DNA from: Marivita sp. XM-24bin2
Lineage (GTDB): Bacteria; Pseudomonadota; Alphaproteobacteria; Rhodobacterales; Rhodobacteraceae
NCBI GenBank assembly: GCA_003149565.1
Contig: QCWH01000003.1
Span: forward strand, 62,001-126,000
DNA length: 64,000 nucleotides
Direction: 5' to 3'
Position numbers and translations under genes: made by a program. Shown here one piece after another: positions 27,812-35,789 of the stretch; position 1 is the first letter of the stretch, and each line of letters opens with the position of its first letter. A model generated the notes under the pieces. That model searched no databases and was not told the DNA's origin. It worked only from the letters and a program-made list of their open reading frames with translations.

Positions 27812-28822
27812 ATGGCAGCACACGCACCCACAAAATCCACATTTGCGAGCCCGGAGTTCCGGCTCCTTGTAATCGCAGTCTTCGTCTTTGCCCTGATGGC
27901 GGTTCTGTCACCGGACCGGTTCCTGTCGTCGCAGAACCTGATCTCGATGGCGTTCCAGTTCCCTGAATTTGCGATCCTCGCGCTGGCGATGACAATTGCG
28001 ATGATGACAGGAGGCATCGACCTGTCGGTTGTCGGCATCGCCAACCTGTCCGCCGTGGCCGCAGCGATGATCCTGACCACCTATGCCGACCCTGCCATGC
28101 CTGCCTCACAATCGGTGCTCTGGCTCGCGATCGCAATTGCCGTGGCGATTGCCATCGGCGCGATGGCGGGGCTTGTTAATGGCTCGCTTGTAGCTTTCTT
28201 CGGCCTGCCACCAATTCTTGCGACACTCGGTTCTGGCTTGGTTTTCACCGGCTTTGCCATCGCCATGACCGGCGGCAGTGCGGTTATGGGCTTTCCCGAT
28301 ACCGTCGCCGTCATCGGCAATGCAAAGCTACTCGGCATTCCGGTGCCTCTGGTCATCTTTGCCTTGCTGGCTGTGCTGCTGCATCTGATCCTGACCCGCA
28401 CCGCCTTTGGCCTTCGCGTGACTATGTATGGCGCGAACCCGTTGGCAGCCCTTTACGCAGCCATCGACATCAATCGCATGCTGCTCAAGGTGTACGTGAT
28501 CGCTGGAATGTTCGCCTCTGTTGCCGGGTTGATCATCATGAGCCGCGCAAACTCGGCAAAAGCGGATTATGGCTCGTCCTATCTGCTTCTGGCCGTTCTG
28601 ATCGCGGTACTTGGCGGCGTGAACCCTTATGGCGGCTATGGCCGCGTGATCGGCGTCGTTCTGGCAGTTCTGTCGATGCAGTTCCTGTCCAGCGGATTGA
28701 ACATGCTGCAAGTGTCGAACTTCGCACGTGAACTGATCTGGGGTGCGCTGCTGATCCTCGTGATGGTGATAAATACCAATGCCGTGACCGCCCTGCGAGC
28801 CAGCCTGAAACCCTCAAAATAA
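27812..28822 (+). CDS. Sugar ABC importer permease (RbsC-like), second
   Basis: A 336-residue paralogue of the preceding gene. It has 'LALAMTIAMMTGGIDLSVVGIANLS', 'INGS'-type coupling region 'MAGLVNGSLVAFFGLPPILATLGSG', and 'VLIAVLGGVNPYGGYGRVIGVV'. Seven bases separate it from the first permease. The two-permease layout is typical of LsrCD-, RhaPQ- and erythritol-type importers. Confidence 0.9.
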   Translation: MAAHAPTKSTFASPEFRLLVIAVFVFALMAVLSPDRFLSSQNLISMAFQFPEFAILALAMTIAMMTGGIDLSVVGIANLSAVAAAMILTTYADPAMPASQSVLWLAIAIAVAIAIGAMAGLVNGSLVAFFGLPPILATLGSGLVFTGFAIAMTGGSAVMGFPDTVAVIGNAKLLGIPVPLVIFALLAVLLHLILTRTAFGLRVTMYGANPLAALYAAIDINRMLLKVYVIAGMFASVAGLIIMSRANSAKADYGSSYLLLAVLIAVLGGVNPYGGYGRVIGVVLAVLSMQFLSSGLNMLQVSNFARELIWGALLILVMVINTNAVTALRASLKPSK

Positions 28823-28855
28823 GACATCACATCCTGAGCGGGAGGAACCGAGATC

Positions 28856-29857
28856 ATGAAAAAGATCCTCAACAATCCAGAAAACTATGTCGACGAAATG
28901 CTGGCCGGCATGACCGCCGCGCATCCCGAATATTACCGGCTGCATGGCGACAGCGGCAAAGTGGTCGCCCGCGCTAAGGCGGGCAAATCGGGCAAAGTTG
29001 GCATCGTCACCGGCGGCGGCTCGGGTCACCTGCCCATCTTCACCGGCTATGTCGGAGAAGGTTTGCTCGACGCCTGTGCGATTGGAGACGTTTTTGCCTC
29101 GCCGTCCGCCGAGCAGATGGCCGATGCCATCCGAGCAGCCGATAGCGGTGCGGGTGTGCTGAGGCTCTATGGCAATTACGGTGGCGATGTCATGAACTTC
29201 GACATGGCCGGAGAGCTTGTCGAGTTTGAAGACATCACCTGCACAACGGTCCTGTTGGCAGACGACGTGGCCTCTGCCCCGCCGGAAGAGGCCGAAAAGC
29301 GCCGAGGCGTGGCCGGCATGGTCTATGCGTTCAAGATGGCCGGGGCTGCTGCCGAAGAAGGCCGCGACCTGGACGGTGTGACCGCCGTCGCTCAGAAAGC
29401 CGCAGACGCCTGCCGTTCCATCGGCGCAGCGCTATCGCCCTGCACCGTGCCACAAGCGGGAAAGCCCACGTTTGAGATTGCCGATGACGAAATGGAAATG
29501 GGCATGGGAATCCACGGTGAACCCGGCGTCTGGCGCGGCAAGCTCAAGACTGCAGACGAAATTGCAGGCGAGATGATGGACCGACTGTTGGCCGACATGC
29601 CGTTAACCAGCGGTGACCGGGTTTCGGTGATGGTAAACTCTCTCGGCGCGACGCCACCAGAGGAACTCTACATTCTTTACCGGATGGTAAAATCTCGACT
29701 TGAGGAGGCAGGCGCTACAATCGTGATGCCTTTGGTCGGTCGCTATGCGACGTCGATGGAAATGGCTGGCGTATCCTTCACCCTGTGCAAACTGGACGAA
29801 GACTTGGAAAAGCTCTTGAACGCACCCTGCGACTGCGCCTTCTGGAGGGTGGGATGA
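28856..29857 (+). CDS. DhaK-family kinase subunit (sugar-binding)
   Basis: A 333-residue DhaK-domain protein. The substrate His is H220 in 'GMGIHGEPGVWRG', which in DhaK forms a hemiaminal with the carbonyl of dihydroxyacetone. The N-terminal loop reads 'GGGSGHLPIFTGYVGEG' with L59 where DHA-specific DhaK has Glu ('SGHEP'), a deviation shared by members acting on larger ketoses such as erythrulose (family knowledge; inference here). No DhaM/PTS gene is present, so the phosphoryl donor is probably ATP through DhaL. A GGGAGG site lies upstream, and the end overlaps dhaL by ATGA. Confidence 0.85.
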   Translation: MKKILNNPENYVDEMLAGMTAAHPEYYRLHGDSGKVVARAKAGKSGKVGIVTGGGSGHLPIFTGYVGEGLLDACAIGDVFASPSAEQMADAIRAADSGAGVLRLYGNYGGDVMNFDMAGELVEFEDITCTTVLLADDVASAPPEEAEKRRGVAGMVYAFKMAGAAAEEGRDLDGVTAVAQKAADACRSIGAALSPCTVPQAGKPTFEIADDEMEMGMGIHGEPGVWRGKLKTADEIAGEMMDRLLADMPLTSGDRVSVMVNSLGATPPEELYILYRMVKSRLEEAGATIVMPLVGRYATSMEMAGVSFTLCKLDEDLEKLLNAPCDCAFWRVG

Positions 29858-30453
29858 CCATCACGCGCGACACGCTGCTGGCCGCCATTGACCGGATCAC
29901 CGCCGCAATGGAGCGCGATTTCGACATGCTCAACAGCGCCGACGGTGCGCTGGGGGATGGCGACCTTGGCGTGACCATGACCCGGGGAATGCGGGCGATC
30001 ACCGCCATGAAAGACGACCTACCAGATGACATTGGCATGGCGTTATTCCAATGTGCCCAAGCTTTTACCAAATCGTCGGGTTCGTCCTATGGCACGCTGA
30101 TGGCAACAGGCCTTATGAGCGCGGCCAAAACCCTGCGCGGGGAAGAAAGCATCGACGCGGCACGCGTGCCCGAGCTTATCGCTGCTGCCCGCGACAAGAT
30201 GCAGGAGCGCGGTAAGGCGGAACTTGGTGGCAAGACGGTATTGGATAGTCTGGACTATGTTGCGAAAGCGACGTCTGGCGCGGATGATATGGCACAGGCC
30301 GCAGCTGATGCCGTGGATCAGGCGATGGTAGATTTCCGCGATAAACCCGCGACCGTCGGCCGCGCACGCATCTTTGGCGAGAAAAGCATCGGAATGGATG
30401 ATCCGGGCATGCTGGCCATGCAATCGGTCGTCAAGGCAGCGACGGGACGCTAA
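29854..30453 (+). CDS. DhaL-family kinase subunit (nucleotide-binding)
   Basis: A 199-residue DhaL domain that binds Mg-nucleotide. The metal loop is 'ALGDGDLGVTMTRGM' (34-39 GDGDLG, where E. coli DhaL has GDGDHG), followed by 'GSSYGTLMATGLMSAAK', 'GGKTVLDSLDYV' and 'GRARIFGEKSIGMDDPGM'. It works with the DhaK-type subunit encoded just before it. The start is fixed by the ATGA overlap with that gene. It ends the importer operon, with a strong terminator after it. Confidence 0.87.
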   Translation: MTITRDTLLAAIDRITAAMERDFDMLNSADGALGDGDLGVTMTRGMRAITAMKDDLPDDIGMALFQCAQAFTKSSGSSYGTLMATGLMSAAKTLRGEESIDAARVPELIAAARDKMQERGKAELGGKTVLDSLDYVAKATSGADDMAQAAADAVDQAMVDFRDKPATVGRARIFGEKSIGMDDPGMLAMQSVVKAATGR

Positions 30454-30484
30454 GGGCGCACTTGCACCGCGACGCGAAAACAAA

Positions 30485-30511
30485 AAAGGCCCGGGATATT
30501 CCCGGGCCTTT
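30485..30511. terminator. Bidirectional intrinsic terminator
   Basis: AAAGGCCCGGGA-TAT-TCCCGGGCCTTT, a 12-bp stem with A-runs before and T-runs after, so it works in both directions. It ends the dhaKL operon (plus) and the mtn/aldolase/AKR operon (minus). Confidence 0.85.
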
Positions 30512-30517
30512 CTTGCA

Positions 30518-31597
30518 TCACACCAACGGGTCTTCCCCGCCATAATGCCGATCCGGATAGTCGGCATGCAACGCCTGATCGGCCTGAGCAAAACGCGGGC
30601 GGGCAAAGTTGTGCTGATGCCAATACGGATAGACCAATGGCAGGCGGCTGACATCATTGAGCCGCTGCAATTCATCCTCTGACAAGACGATGTCCACCGC
30701 CCTGAAGTTGCGCTCGAACTGATCGACGTTGCGCCCGCCGACAACCAAAGACGCAATAGCGGGACGGGTGAGCAACCACGCCAACGCGATCTGAGCCGCC
30801 TCGACACCGTGCGCGTCGCCAATTTCGACCAACACATCGACAATATTCCAAAGACGTTCCATGTCGCGGATCGGTGGTTCGTTCCAGCCCTCCGCCTGAC
30901 GCGATCCCTCTGGCGTTTCGGCCCCGCGCCGGTGCTTGCCTGACAACAGCCCCGCCGTCAAAGGTGACCAGACCAGAACACCCAGACCCTGATCGACGGA
31001 AAGCGGAAGCAGTTCATATTCGGCCTCCCGCGCCTCGATCGTGTAGTGGATCTGCTGCGTGGCAAAGCGACTGGAATGGCTGGGCGCTGTCGCCAGTGAC
31101 TTCATCACATGCCACGCGGAATAATTGGAGCACCCCGGATAGCGGATTTTGCCCTGCTGTACCAAGGTATGCAGCGCCTCCATCTTTTCTTCGACCGGCG
31201 TCAGGCCATCCCATTCGTGCATGTAATAGATGTCGATATGGTCGGTGCGCAGACGCTTGAGAGATCGCTCACATTCCCGGATGAGATGCCAGCGCGACAC
31301 CCCTTCGTCATTTGGGCCGTCCCCAATCGGCATCCGCGCCTTCGAGGTCACGAGAATGTTGTCATACCGACCCTCGAGAACCTCGCCCAGAATTTCCTCA
31401 GCGAGTCCGGTGGAATACATATTCGCCGTGTCGAACAGGTTGACGCCATTGTCGATGCAAGTGTCCACCAACCGACGCGCATCGCTGACGTCCTGGCTGG
31501 CCGTGCGCCCGAAGTCCCCTCGTCCACCAAAGGTGAACGTCCCCATCGTGATGACCGAGACTTTCAGCCCTGTGCGTCCCAAATTACGATACTGCAT
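30518..31597 (-). CDS. Aldo/keto reductase
   Basis: A 359-residue NADPH-type aldo/keto reductase of the YghZ/Kv-beta-like branch. Catalytic residues are visible: Asp and Tyr in 'NLFDTANMYSTGLAEE', Lys in 'ILVTSKARMPI' and His in 'IYYMHEWDGLTPVEE'. The C-terminal cofactor region is 'IASLVVGGRNVDQFERNF'. It lies 11 bases downstream of the class II aldolase gene as the last gene of the mtnK-mtnA-sorC-aldolase unit. It could reduce the aldehyde released by that aldolase (for example methylthioacetaldehyde or acetaldehyde) to the alcohol; this role is inferred from position only. Confidence 0.88.
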   Translation of the reverse strand: MQYRNLGRTGLKVSVITMGTFTFGGRGDFGRTASQDVSDARRLVDTCIDNGVNLFDTANMYSTGLAEEILGEVLEGRYDNILVTSKARMPIGDGPNDEGVSRWHLIRECERSLKRLRTDHIDIYYMHEWDGLTPVEEKMEALHTLVQQGKIRYPGCSNYSAWHVMKSLATAPSHSSRFATQQIHYTIEAREAEYELLPLSVDQGLGVLVWSPLTAGLLSGKHRRGAETPEGSRQAEGWNEPPIRDMERLWNIVDVLVEIGDAHGVEAAQIALAWLLTRPAIASLVVGGRNVDQFERNFRAVDIVLSEDELQRLNDVSRLPLVYPYWHQHNFARPRFAQADQALHADYPDRHYGGEDPLV

Positions 31598-31608
31598 GAT
31601 CTCTCCCC

Positions 31609-32289
31609 CTATCCTTCTGACTGTTGAACCGGGCGCGGACCGTAGTTCTGGAACGCGACCAGAACCTCTGCGATGTCCTCGTCCGATAAAATATGCGGCG
31701 CACCGCCAATACTGCTGAACAGATACGTGCGCGCCAGCGTCTCAAGCTCCTCCAACCGCCAACGCGCTTTGTCCACCGTTTCTCCAAGAACCGTGGCACC
31801 ATGATTGGCCATCAGACACCCATGCCGATCAGACATGATATCCGCCATATTGGCACAAAGCTCCGGACTACCAAAGAGCGCGTAGTCCGCCAAAGGCACA
31901 TCTGCACCGCCAAATGCTGCTATCATGTAGTGGCATGCCGGGATTGACCGGCGCTGCACGGCCAAAATGCTGCAATATGGCGGGTGCGCGTGCAGGACGA
32001 CCGGCATATCCGGTCGCGCCTGATGCAGACCTTGATGAAACGGCCATTCCGAGGACGGCTTTGGGCCACCTGCGTCTGACGATCCCGAAAGGGGGATGGT
32101 CACCATCGCCTCAGGCGTCAGCGCGTCATAAGGAACACCGGACGGCGTGATGAGAATTCCGCTCTCGATCCGCGCCGAGATATTCCCCGACGTCCCCTGG
32201 TTGAGGTGCCGTTCGTTCATCCACAGACAGGCGTCGATCAAAGCCTGCCGAGTTTCTTTTGTATCGGGCAGCGGGTCTGCAGGCGTCAT
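31609..32289 (-). CDS. Class II aldolase/adducin-family protein (Ald2/FucA-like)
   Basis: A 226-residue zinc aldolase-type protein. Zinc ligands are H100 and H102 in 'VVLHAHPPYCS' and H163 in 'GCLMANHGATV'. The catalytic acid is E81 in 'PSSEWPFH', and 'NQGTSGNISAR' binds phosphate. This is the FucA/RhaD/Ald2 pattern for cleaving a ketose 1-phosphate to DHAP and an aldehyde. It is coupled to the SorC gene by ATGA. With mtnK and mtnA in the same operon, the probable substrate is 5-methylthioribulose-1-phosphate or 5-deoxyribulose-1-phosphate. MtnB dehydratase belongs to the same fold, but no mtnC/D genes follow here. Confidence 0.85.
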   Translation of the reverse strand: MTPADPLPDTKETRQALIDACLWMNERHLNQGTSGNISARIESGILITPSGVPYDALTPEAMVTIPLSGSSDAGGPKPSSEWPFHQGLHQARPDMPVVLHAHPPYCSILAVQRRSIPACHYMIAAFGGADVPLADYALFGSPELCANMADIMSDRHGCLMANHGATVLGETVDKARWRLEELETLARTYLFSSIGGAPHILSDEDIAEVLVAFQNYGPRPVQQSEG

Positions 32290-33293
32290 CGGTCCATCTC
32301 CAAAAGCTCTTCTGCCACGCGGGTACTGGTGGCAAGATGCGTCACAAACCCGCCTTTCATGGCGGCGCGGGCGGGCTTTGCCCGACCTCGCCCGGCGGCC
32401 ACGAGCAATGCCATGTCTTTGCCGCGCATCTGGTCAAGCGACACACCGATCATGCGGTCTTCGACATCAGCCACAACCGGACGACCCTCGCCGTCGATCA
32501 GGCGGCCGCAGATCACACCGACCGCCCCTTTGGCCCGGTAGGCAGAAATCTCTTCGGGTTTCAGAATACCGCTTCGCACTACATGCGCATCCGCGTCACA
32601 CGTTCCGCAGGCCAGCACCGTCTTGTTGCATGTCGCCAACGCCTGCAGTTGATCCCGCACGACAGGTTCATCGCAGAGCGCATCGCGGAGCGCCTTGTTC
32701 GACAGAACCAGCGGCGCGTGGAAGTTGATGCATTCGCCGCCCAACCGCTGTGCCAGGATCGCTGTGCAGGCCTCGGCTGCAAAGCCCAACGCCGCTGGCC
32801 GAGATCCAAGAAGCTGGATCACCGTGAGGTCCGGCACCGGTGCGTTGGGAACGTTCTGTGCCATCTGGTAGATCGTTGCGCCCCACGAGACACCCAGCCG
32901 GTCCCCCGGCTCCAGAAGCCGTGGCAACCAGTCCGCCGCCGCGCGCGTCACCCGAGCCACGCTGGCTTCTGCGCTATTGGAAGCGACCGGGTCATCCGGG
33001 ACAACCATCGCTTCGCGCACCCCATACGCAGCACACAGTTCTTCGGCCAACCGATGGCCGCGAAACACATCGCTGTCCATATGCACCCGGACCCACCCGC
33101 GATGGCGCGCTTCGTTCAGGTAGTTGACCACCGACGCCCGACTGATGCGCATGCGCTCGGCAATTTCGTTCTGGTTCAACCCGTCATGGTAATAGAGCCA
33201 CGCCGCCTCAACGTAAGGGGCATCATCACGCGACGGAAGCCGCGCCTGATCCGCGCCCGCACCGCGCGTTTTGCCAAGAGCGGTCAGAGGCAT
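32286..33293 (-). CDS. SorC/DeoR-type sugar-binding transcriptional regulator
   Basis: A 335-residue regulator. The HTH is at about 25-70 ('EAAWLYYHDGLNQNEIAERMRISRASVVNYLNEAR'), followed by a SorC sugar-phosphate domain with 'LGVSWGATIYQMAQNV', 'FAAEACTAILAQRLGGE' and 'LVAAGRGRAKPARAAMKGGF'. It lies inside the mtnK-mtnA-aldolase operon, 9 bases after mtnA, and is therefore autoregulated. The palindrome in the mtnK/ABC divergent promoter is its likely operator. It is related to, but clearly distinct from, the SorC protein of the neighbouring module. Confidence 0.9.
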   Translation of the reverse strand: MPLTALGKTRGAGADQARLPSRDDAPYVEAAWLYYHDGLNQNEIAERMRISRASVVNYLNEARHRGWVRVHMDSDVFRGHRLAEELCAAYGVREAMVVPDDPVASNSAEASVARVTRAAADWLPRLLEPGDRLGVSWGATIYQMAQNVPNAPVPDLTVIQLLGSRPAALGFAAEACTAILAQRLGGECINFHAPLVLSNKALRDALCDEPVVRDQLQALATCNKTVLACGTCDADAHVVRSGILKPEEISAYRAKGAVGVICGRLIDGEGRPVVADVEDRMIGVSLDQMRGKDMALLVAAGRGRAKPARAAMKGGFVTHLATSTRVAEELLEMDR

Positions 33294-33302
33294 CAGAGCG
33301 CC

Positions 33303-34406
33303 CTACTCTGCAGCCCGCGCGAAGTCGGGAAAGAGCGCCGCTAGCCCCGCTTCAGAGGCCTCACAGACACCTCGCTCGGTGATCAGCCCTGTGACGAGAC
33401 GGTTTGGAGTCACGTCGAACGCCGGGTTTCCGCCGGGCGTGCCCTCAGGTGTGACCTGCACAGTGCCAATTGCCCCGTCCTCGGTGATCCCCTGGACATG
33501 GGTGACCTCGCGCGCATTGCGTTCTTCGATCGGGATTTCGGCCACCCCATCGGTCACCGTCCAATCAATCGTCGGTGAGGGCAAAGCTACATAGAACGGT
33601 ACGCCGTTGTCATGGGCCGCGAGCGCCTTGAGATAGGTGCCGATCTTGTTGCAAACATCGCCCTGACGCGTGGTGCGGTCGGTACCGGTGATGACCATAT
33701 CCACCATACCGTGCTGCATCAGATGTCCACCAGCATTGTCGGTGATGTAGGTGTGCGGCACGCCGTGCTTGCCCAACTCCCACGAGGTCAGCGCGCCCTG
33801 ATTGCGGGGGCGGGTCTCATCGACCCACACATGCAGAGCAAGACCGGCGTCATAGGCATGATACATCGGGCTCGTCGCTGTTCCCCAATCGACTGTGGCC
33901 AACCACCCGGCATTGCAATGCGTGAGCAGGCGCACCGGCTCTCCCGCAGGTTTCCTGGCGGCGATTTCCCGGATCAGCGCGAGGCCGTTCTCGCCGATAC
34001 GGCGGTTGATCTCTACATCCTCATCGGCAATTTCATGCGCCAGAGCCAGGGCAGCCGCGGCACGATCGCCCTCGGGCAACGGACGCAGCGCTGCGCGGCA
34101 CCGGTCCAATGCCCAGCGCAGGTTTATCGCCGTGGGGCGGGTCTTTTCCAGAAAGGTCCAGGCCGCGTCCATATTCGTATCGGACGGGTCTTCGGCCATC
34201 GCCAGCGCCATTCCGTAGGCCGCTGTCGCCCCGATCAACGGCGCGCCGCGCACCCGCATTTCAAAGATAGCATCTGCAAAATCCTGCATGGTCGCCACAG
34301 GAACAACTCGAAAGTCGTGCGGCAACCATCGCTGGTCGATGATCTCAAGAACGTTCTTGTCGCTGTTCCACCACAGGGAACGGTAGTGGGTCCCGTCGAT
34401 TTTCAT
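33303..34406 (-). CDS. mtnA: 5-Methylthioribose-1-phosphate isomerase (MtnA family)
   Basis: A 367-residue MtnA/eIF2B-like isomerase converting 5-methylthioribose-1-phosphate to the ribulose-1-phosphate. The catalytic Cys lies in '[18 protein letters not shown]' and the catalytic Asp in '[21 protein letters not shown]'; '[18 protein letters not shown]' and 'PSPTIDW' complete the pattern. The family also isomerises 5-deoxyribose-1-phosphate. The ATG at 34406 shares ATGA with the mtnK stop, which fixes the start. The rest of the classical methionine salvage pathway (mtnB, C, D) is not in the window. Confidence 0.92.
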   Translation of the reverse strand: MKIDGTHYRSLWWNSDKNVLEIIDQRWLPHDFRVVPVATMQDFADAIFEMRVRGAPLIGATAAYGMALAMAEDPSDTNMDAAWTFLEKTRPTAINLRWALDRCRAALRPLPEGDRAAAALALAHEIADEDVEINRRIGENGLALIREIAARKPAGEPVRLLTHCNAGWLATVDWGTATSPMYHAYDAGLALHVWVDETRPRNQGALTSWELGKHGVPHTYITDNAGGHLMQHGMVDMVITGTDRTTRQGDVCNKIGTYLKALAAHDNGVPFYVALPSPTIDWTVTDGVAEIPIEERNAREVTHVQGITEDGAIGTVQVTPEGTPGGNPAFDVTPNRLVTGLITERGVCEASEAGLAALFPDFARAAE

Positions 34407-35662
34407 AGCACGTCCTTTCCGTTGAAGTCGCGCGCGATGGCGCAAACAGCAGAGGCGTCGGCCAGCGTGTCAGCCTTGTGGATCAGGTCTGCCCCCATCA
34501 TCAGATTCCGCGCTTCCAGACGAGCGCGCAGAGCGATGTCTTCGATCTCTTCGAAATCGGCATTATGCGCCAAAGACAGACAGCGACGGTGCATCTCGAT
34601 GCCACAAACCGTCCAAGCATCGCGCCAGAGATCAGCCAGTACAGCATCGCAGGCCGGTGTGCTGTCGTGTCCCTGATCCTCGAACAATGCAGCAGGATAG
34701 AGAATACCGGTGCGCTCGGTCGCCCACAACGCGCGGAATTCGGCTTCGAAGGTTGCACAGATGTCCGCAATGACGCCCAGAATCCATTCCTGATAGTCTG
34801 CCAGATCATTCCCCCTGTGCGCCGGCTGGCTGAAATAGGCCATCAGGAAATTCGCGCACATCATGCCGATGTCAAAACCCAGTGGTCCATATTGGGCGAA
34901 CTCGGGATCAATCACCCGGCTGTCCGTGTCCGTCGACATGATGGAACCGGAATGCAGGTCGCCATGAACCATTGTTTCCGTATTGGAAACAAATCTCTGC
35001 AGGGCTTGCTGCACCTTCACCTTCAGCGCGATATCGCTGCGCAACTGCGAGATGACGGGCTCCAGCTCATCGGTGTGGTGGTTCATCTCGGCGTTGTAGT
35101 AGGGATCGGTAAAGACCAAAGCCTCGGTGATGGCAGGGATTTCGACATTTCCCGCAAAGAGCGCGACATCGGCTTTCTTGTCAGGGCTCGCCATCGACAA
35201 CTCTGACCCGCGAAAGGCGGTTCGGGCACAATAGGTGCCCAGAAACTCCGCCAGGCCGTCCACGCGTTCACCCGCAATCAGCTTACGCCGCAGGATCACG
35301 TGCGGCGACAGAAACTCCATCACGATCAGCGCCTGCGCTTCGTCAAAGTGATAGATTTCAGGCACGGCACCCGGAGCGCGTGCGGCTTGCCGGGTCAGAG
35401 CGTGGTATTCGAAATACGCGCGGTAGAGCGGCAAAGGCCAACTGTCGCCGACCAGGCGCACATAAGGAAGCGCCTGTTTGACGATTGCTTTGCCTTCGGG
35501 GCCGGTGACGATGAAAACAAGGTTGAGGTTGCCGTCCCCAACCTCTTTCACATCCCATGCGGCGCTATCCGATCCGACCTTGGACGCAAGCGCCGGGACA
35601 TCCTTCAACCGCTCCGGCAGCGTTTCCACGCTGAGTGCCTCATATACCGTGCCTGCGCTCAT
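34403..35662 (-). CDS. mtnK: 5-Methylthioribose kinase (MtnK family)
   Basis: A 419-residue kinase of the choline/APH fold. '[13 protein letters not shown]' is the Gly-rich nucleotide loop, the catalytic loop is '[15 protein letters not shown]', and '[19 protein letters not shown]' is the MtnK-specific metal motif (DPEF in place of DFG). It phosphorylates C1 of 5-methylthioribose, and in some organisms 5-deoxyribose. The ATG at 35662 has GGGGAGG upstream. It is the first gene of the minus-strand operon and directly divergent from the ABC importer, which strongly suggests that its substrate enters by that importer. Confidence 0.92.
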   Translation of the reverse strand: MSAGTVYEALSVETLPERLKDVPALASKVGSDSAAWDVKEVGDGNLNLVFIVTGPEGKAIVKQALPYVRLVGDSWPLPLYRAYFEYHALTRQAARAPGAVPEIYHFDEAQALIVMEFLSPHVILRRKLIAGERVDGLAEFLGTYCARTAFRGSELSMASPDKKADVALFAGNVEIPAITEALVFTDPYYNAEMNHHTDELEPVISQLRSDIALKVKVQQALQRFVSNTETMVHGDLHSGSIMSTDTDSRVIDPEFAQYGPLGFDIGMMCANFLMAYFSQPAHRGNDLADYQEWILGVIADICATFEAEFRALWATERTGILYPAALFEDQGHDSTPACDAVLADLWRDAWTVCGIEMHRRCLSLAHNADFEEIEDIALRARLEARNLMMGADLIHKADTLADASAVCAIARDFNGKDVL

Positions 35663-35724
35663 CGGTGACCTCCCCTATCCTCTGATGCGCCTTCCCTTTC
35701 TGGTTAGCCCTCAATTTGGACTAA

Positions 35725-35741
35725 TGTCAAACCGTTTGACA
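35725..35741. promoter_or_regulatory. 17-bp operator carrying both divergent -35 boxes
   Basis: TGTCAAAC-C-GTTTGACA, a perfect dyad between mtnK and the importer. Each arm contains TTGACA in the outgoing direction: plus strand 35736-35741, minus strand 35730-35725. The -10 regions are weak on both sides. A protein bound here would block or activate both promoters together; the SorC protein of this module is the obvious candidate. Confidence 0.65.
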
Positions 35742-35789
35742 AATGTGTTTTCAACCGCCTACCGTCTGCACAACACGGGGAGGAGACGA

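Noticed and set aside
31609..32289. Class II aldolase as MtnB (methylthioribulose-1-phosphate dehydratase)
   Set aside because: The fold is the same, but mtnC/mtnD are absent and the importer plus AKR context fits an Ald2-type aldolase better. MtnB remains possible, so the call is kept broad.
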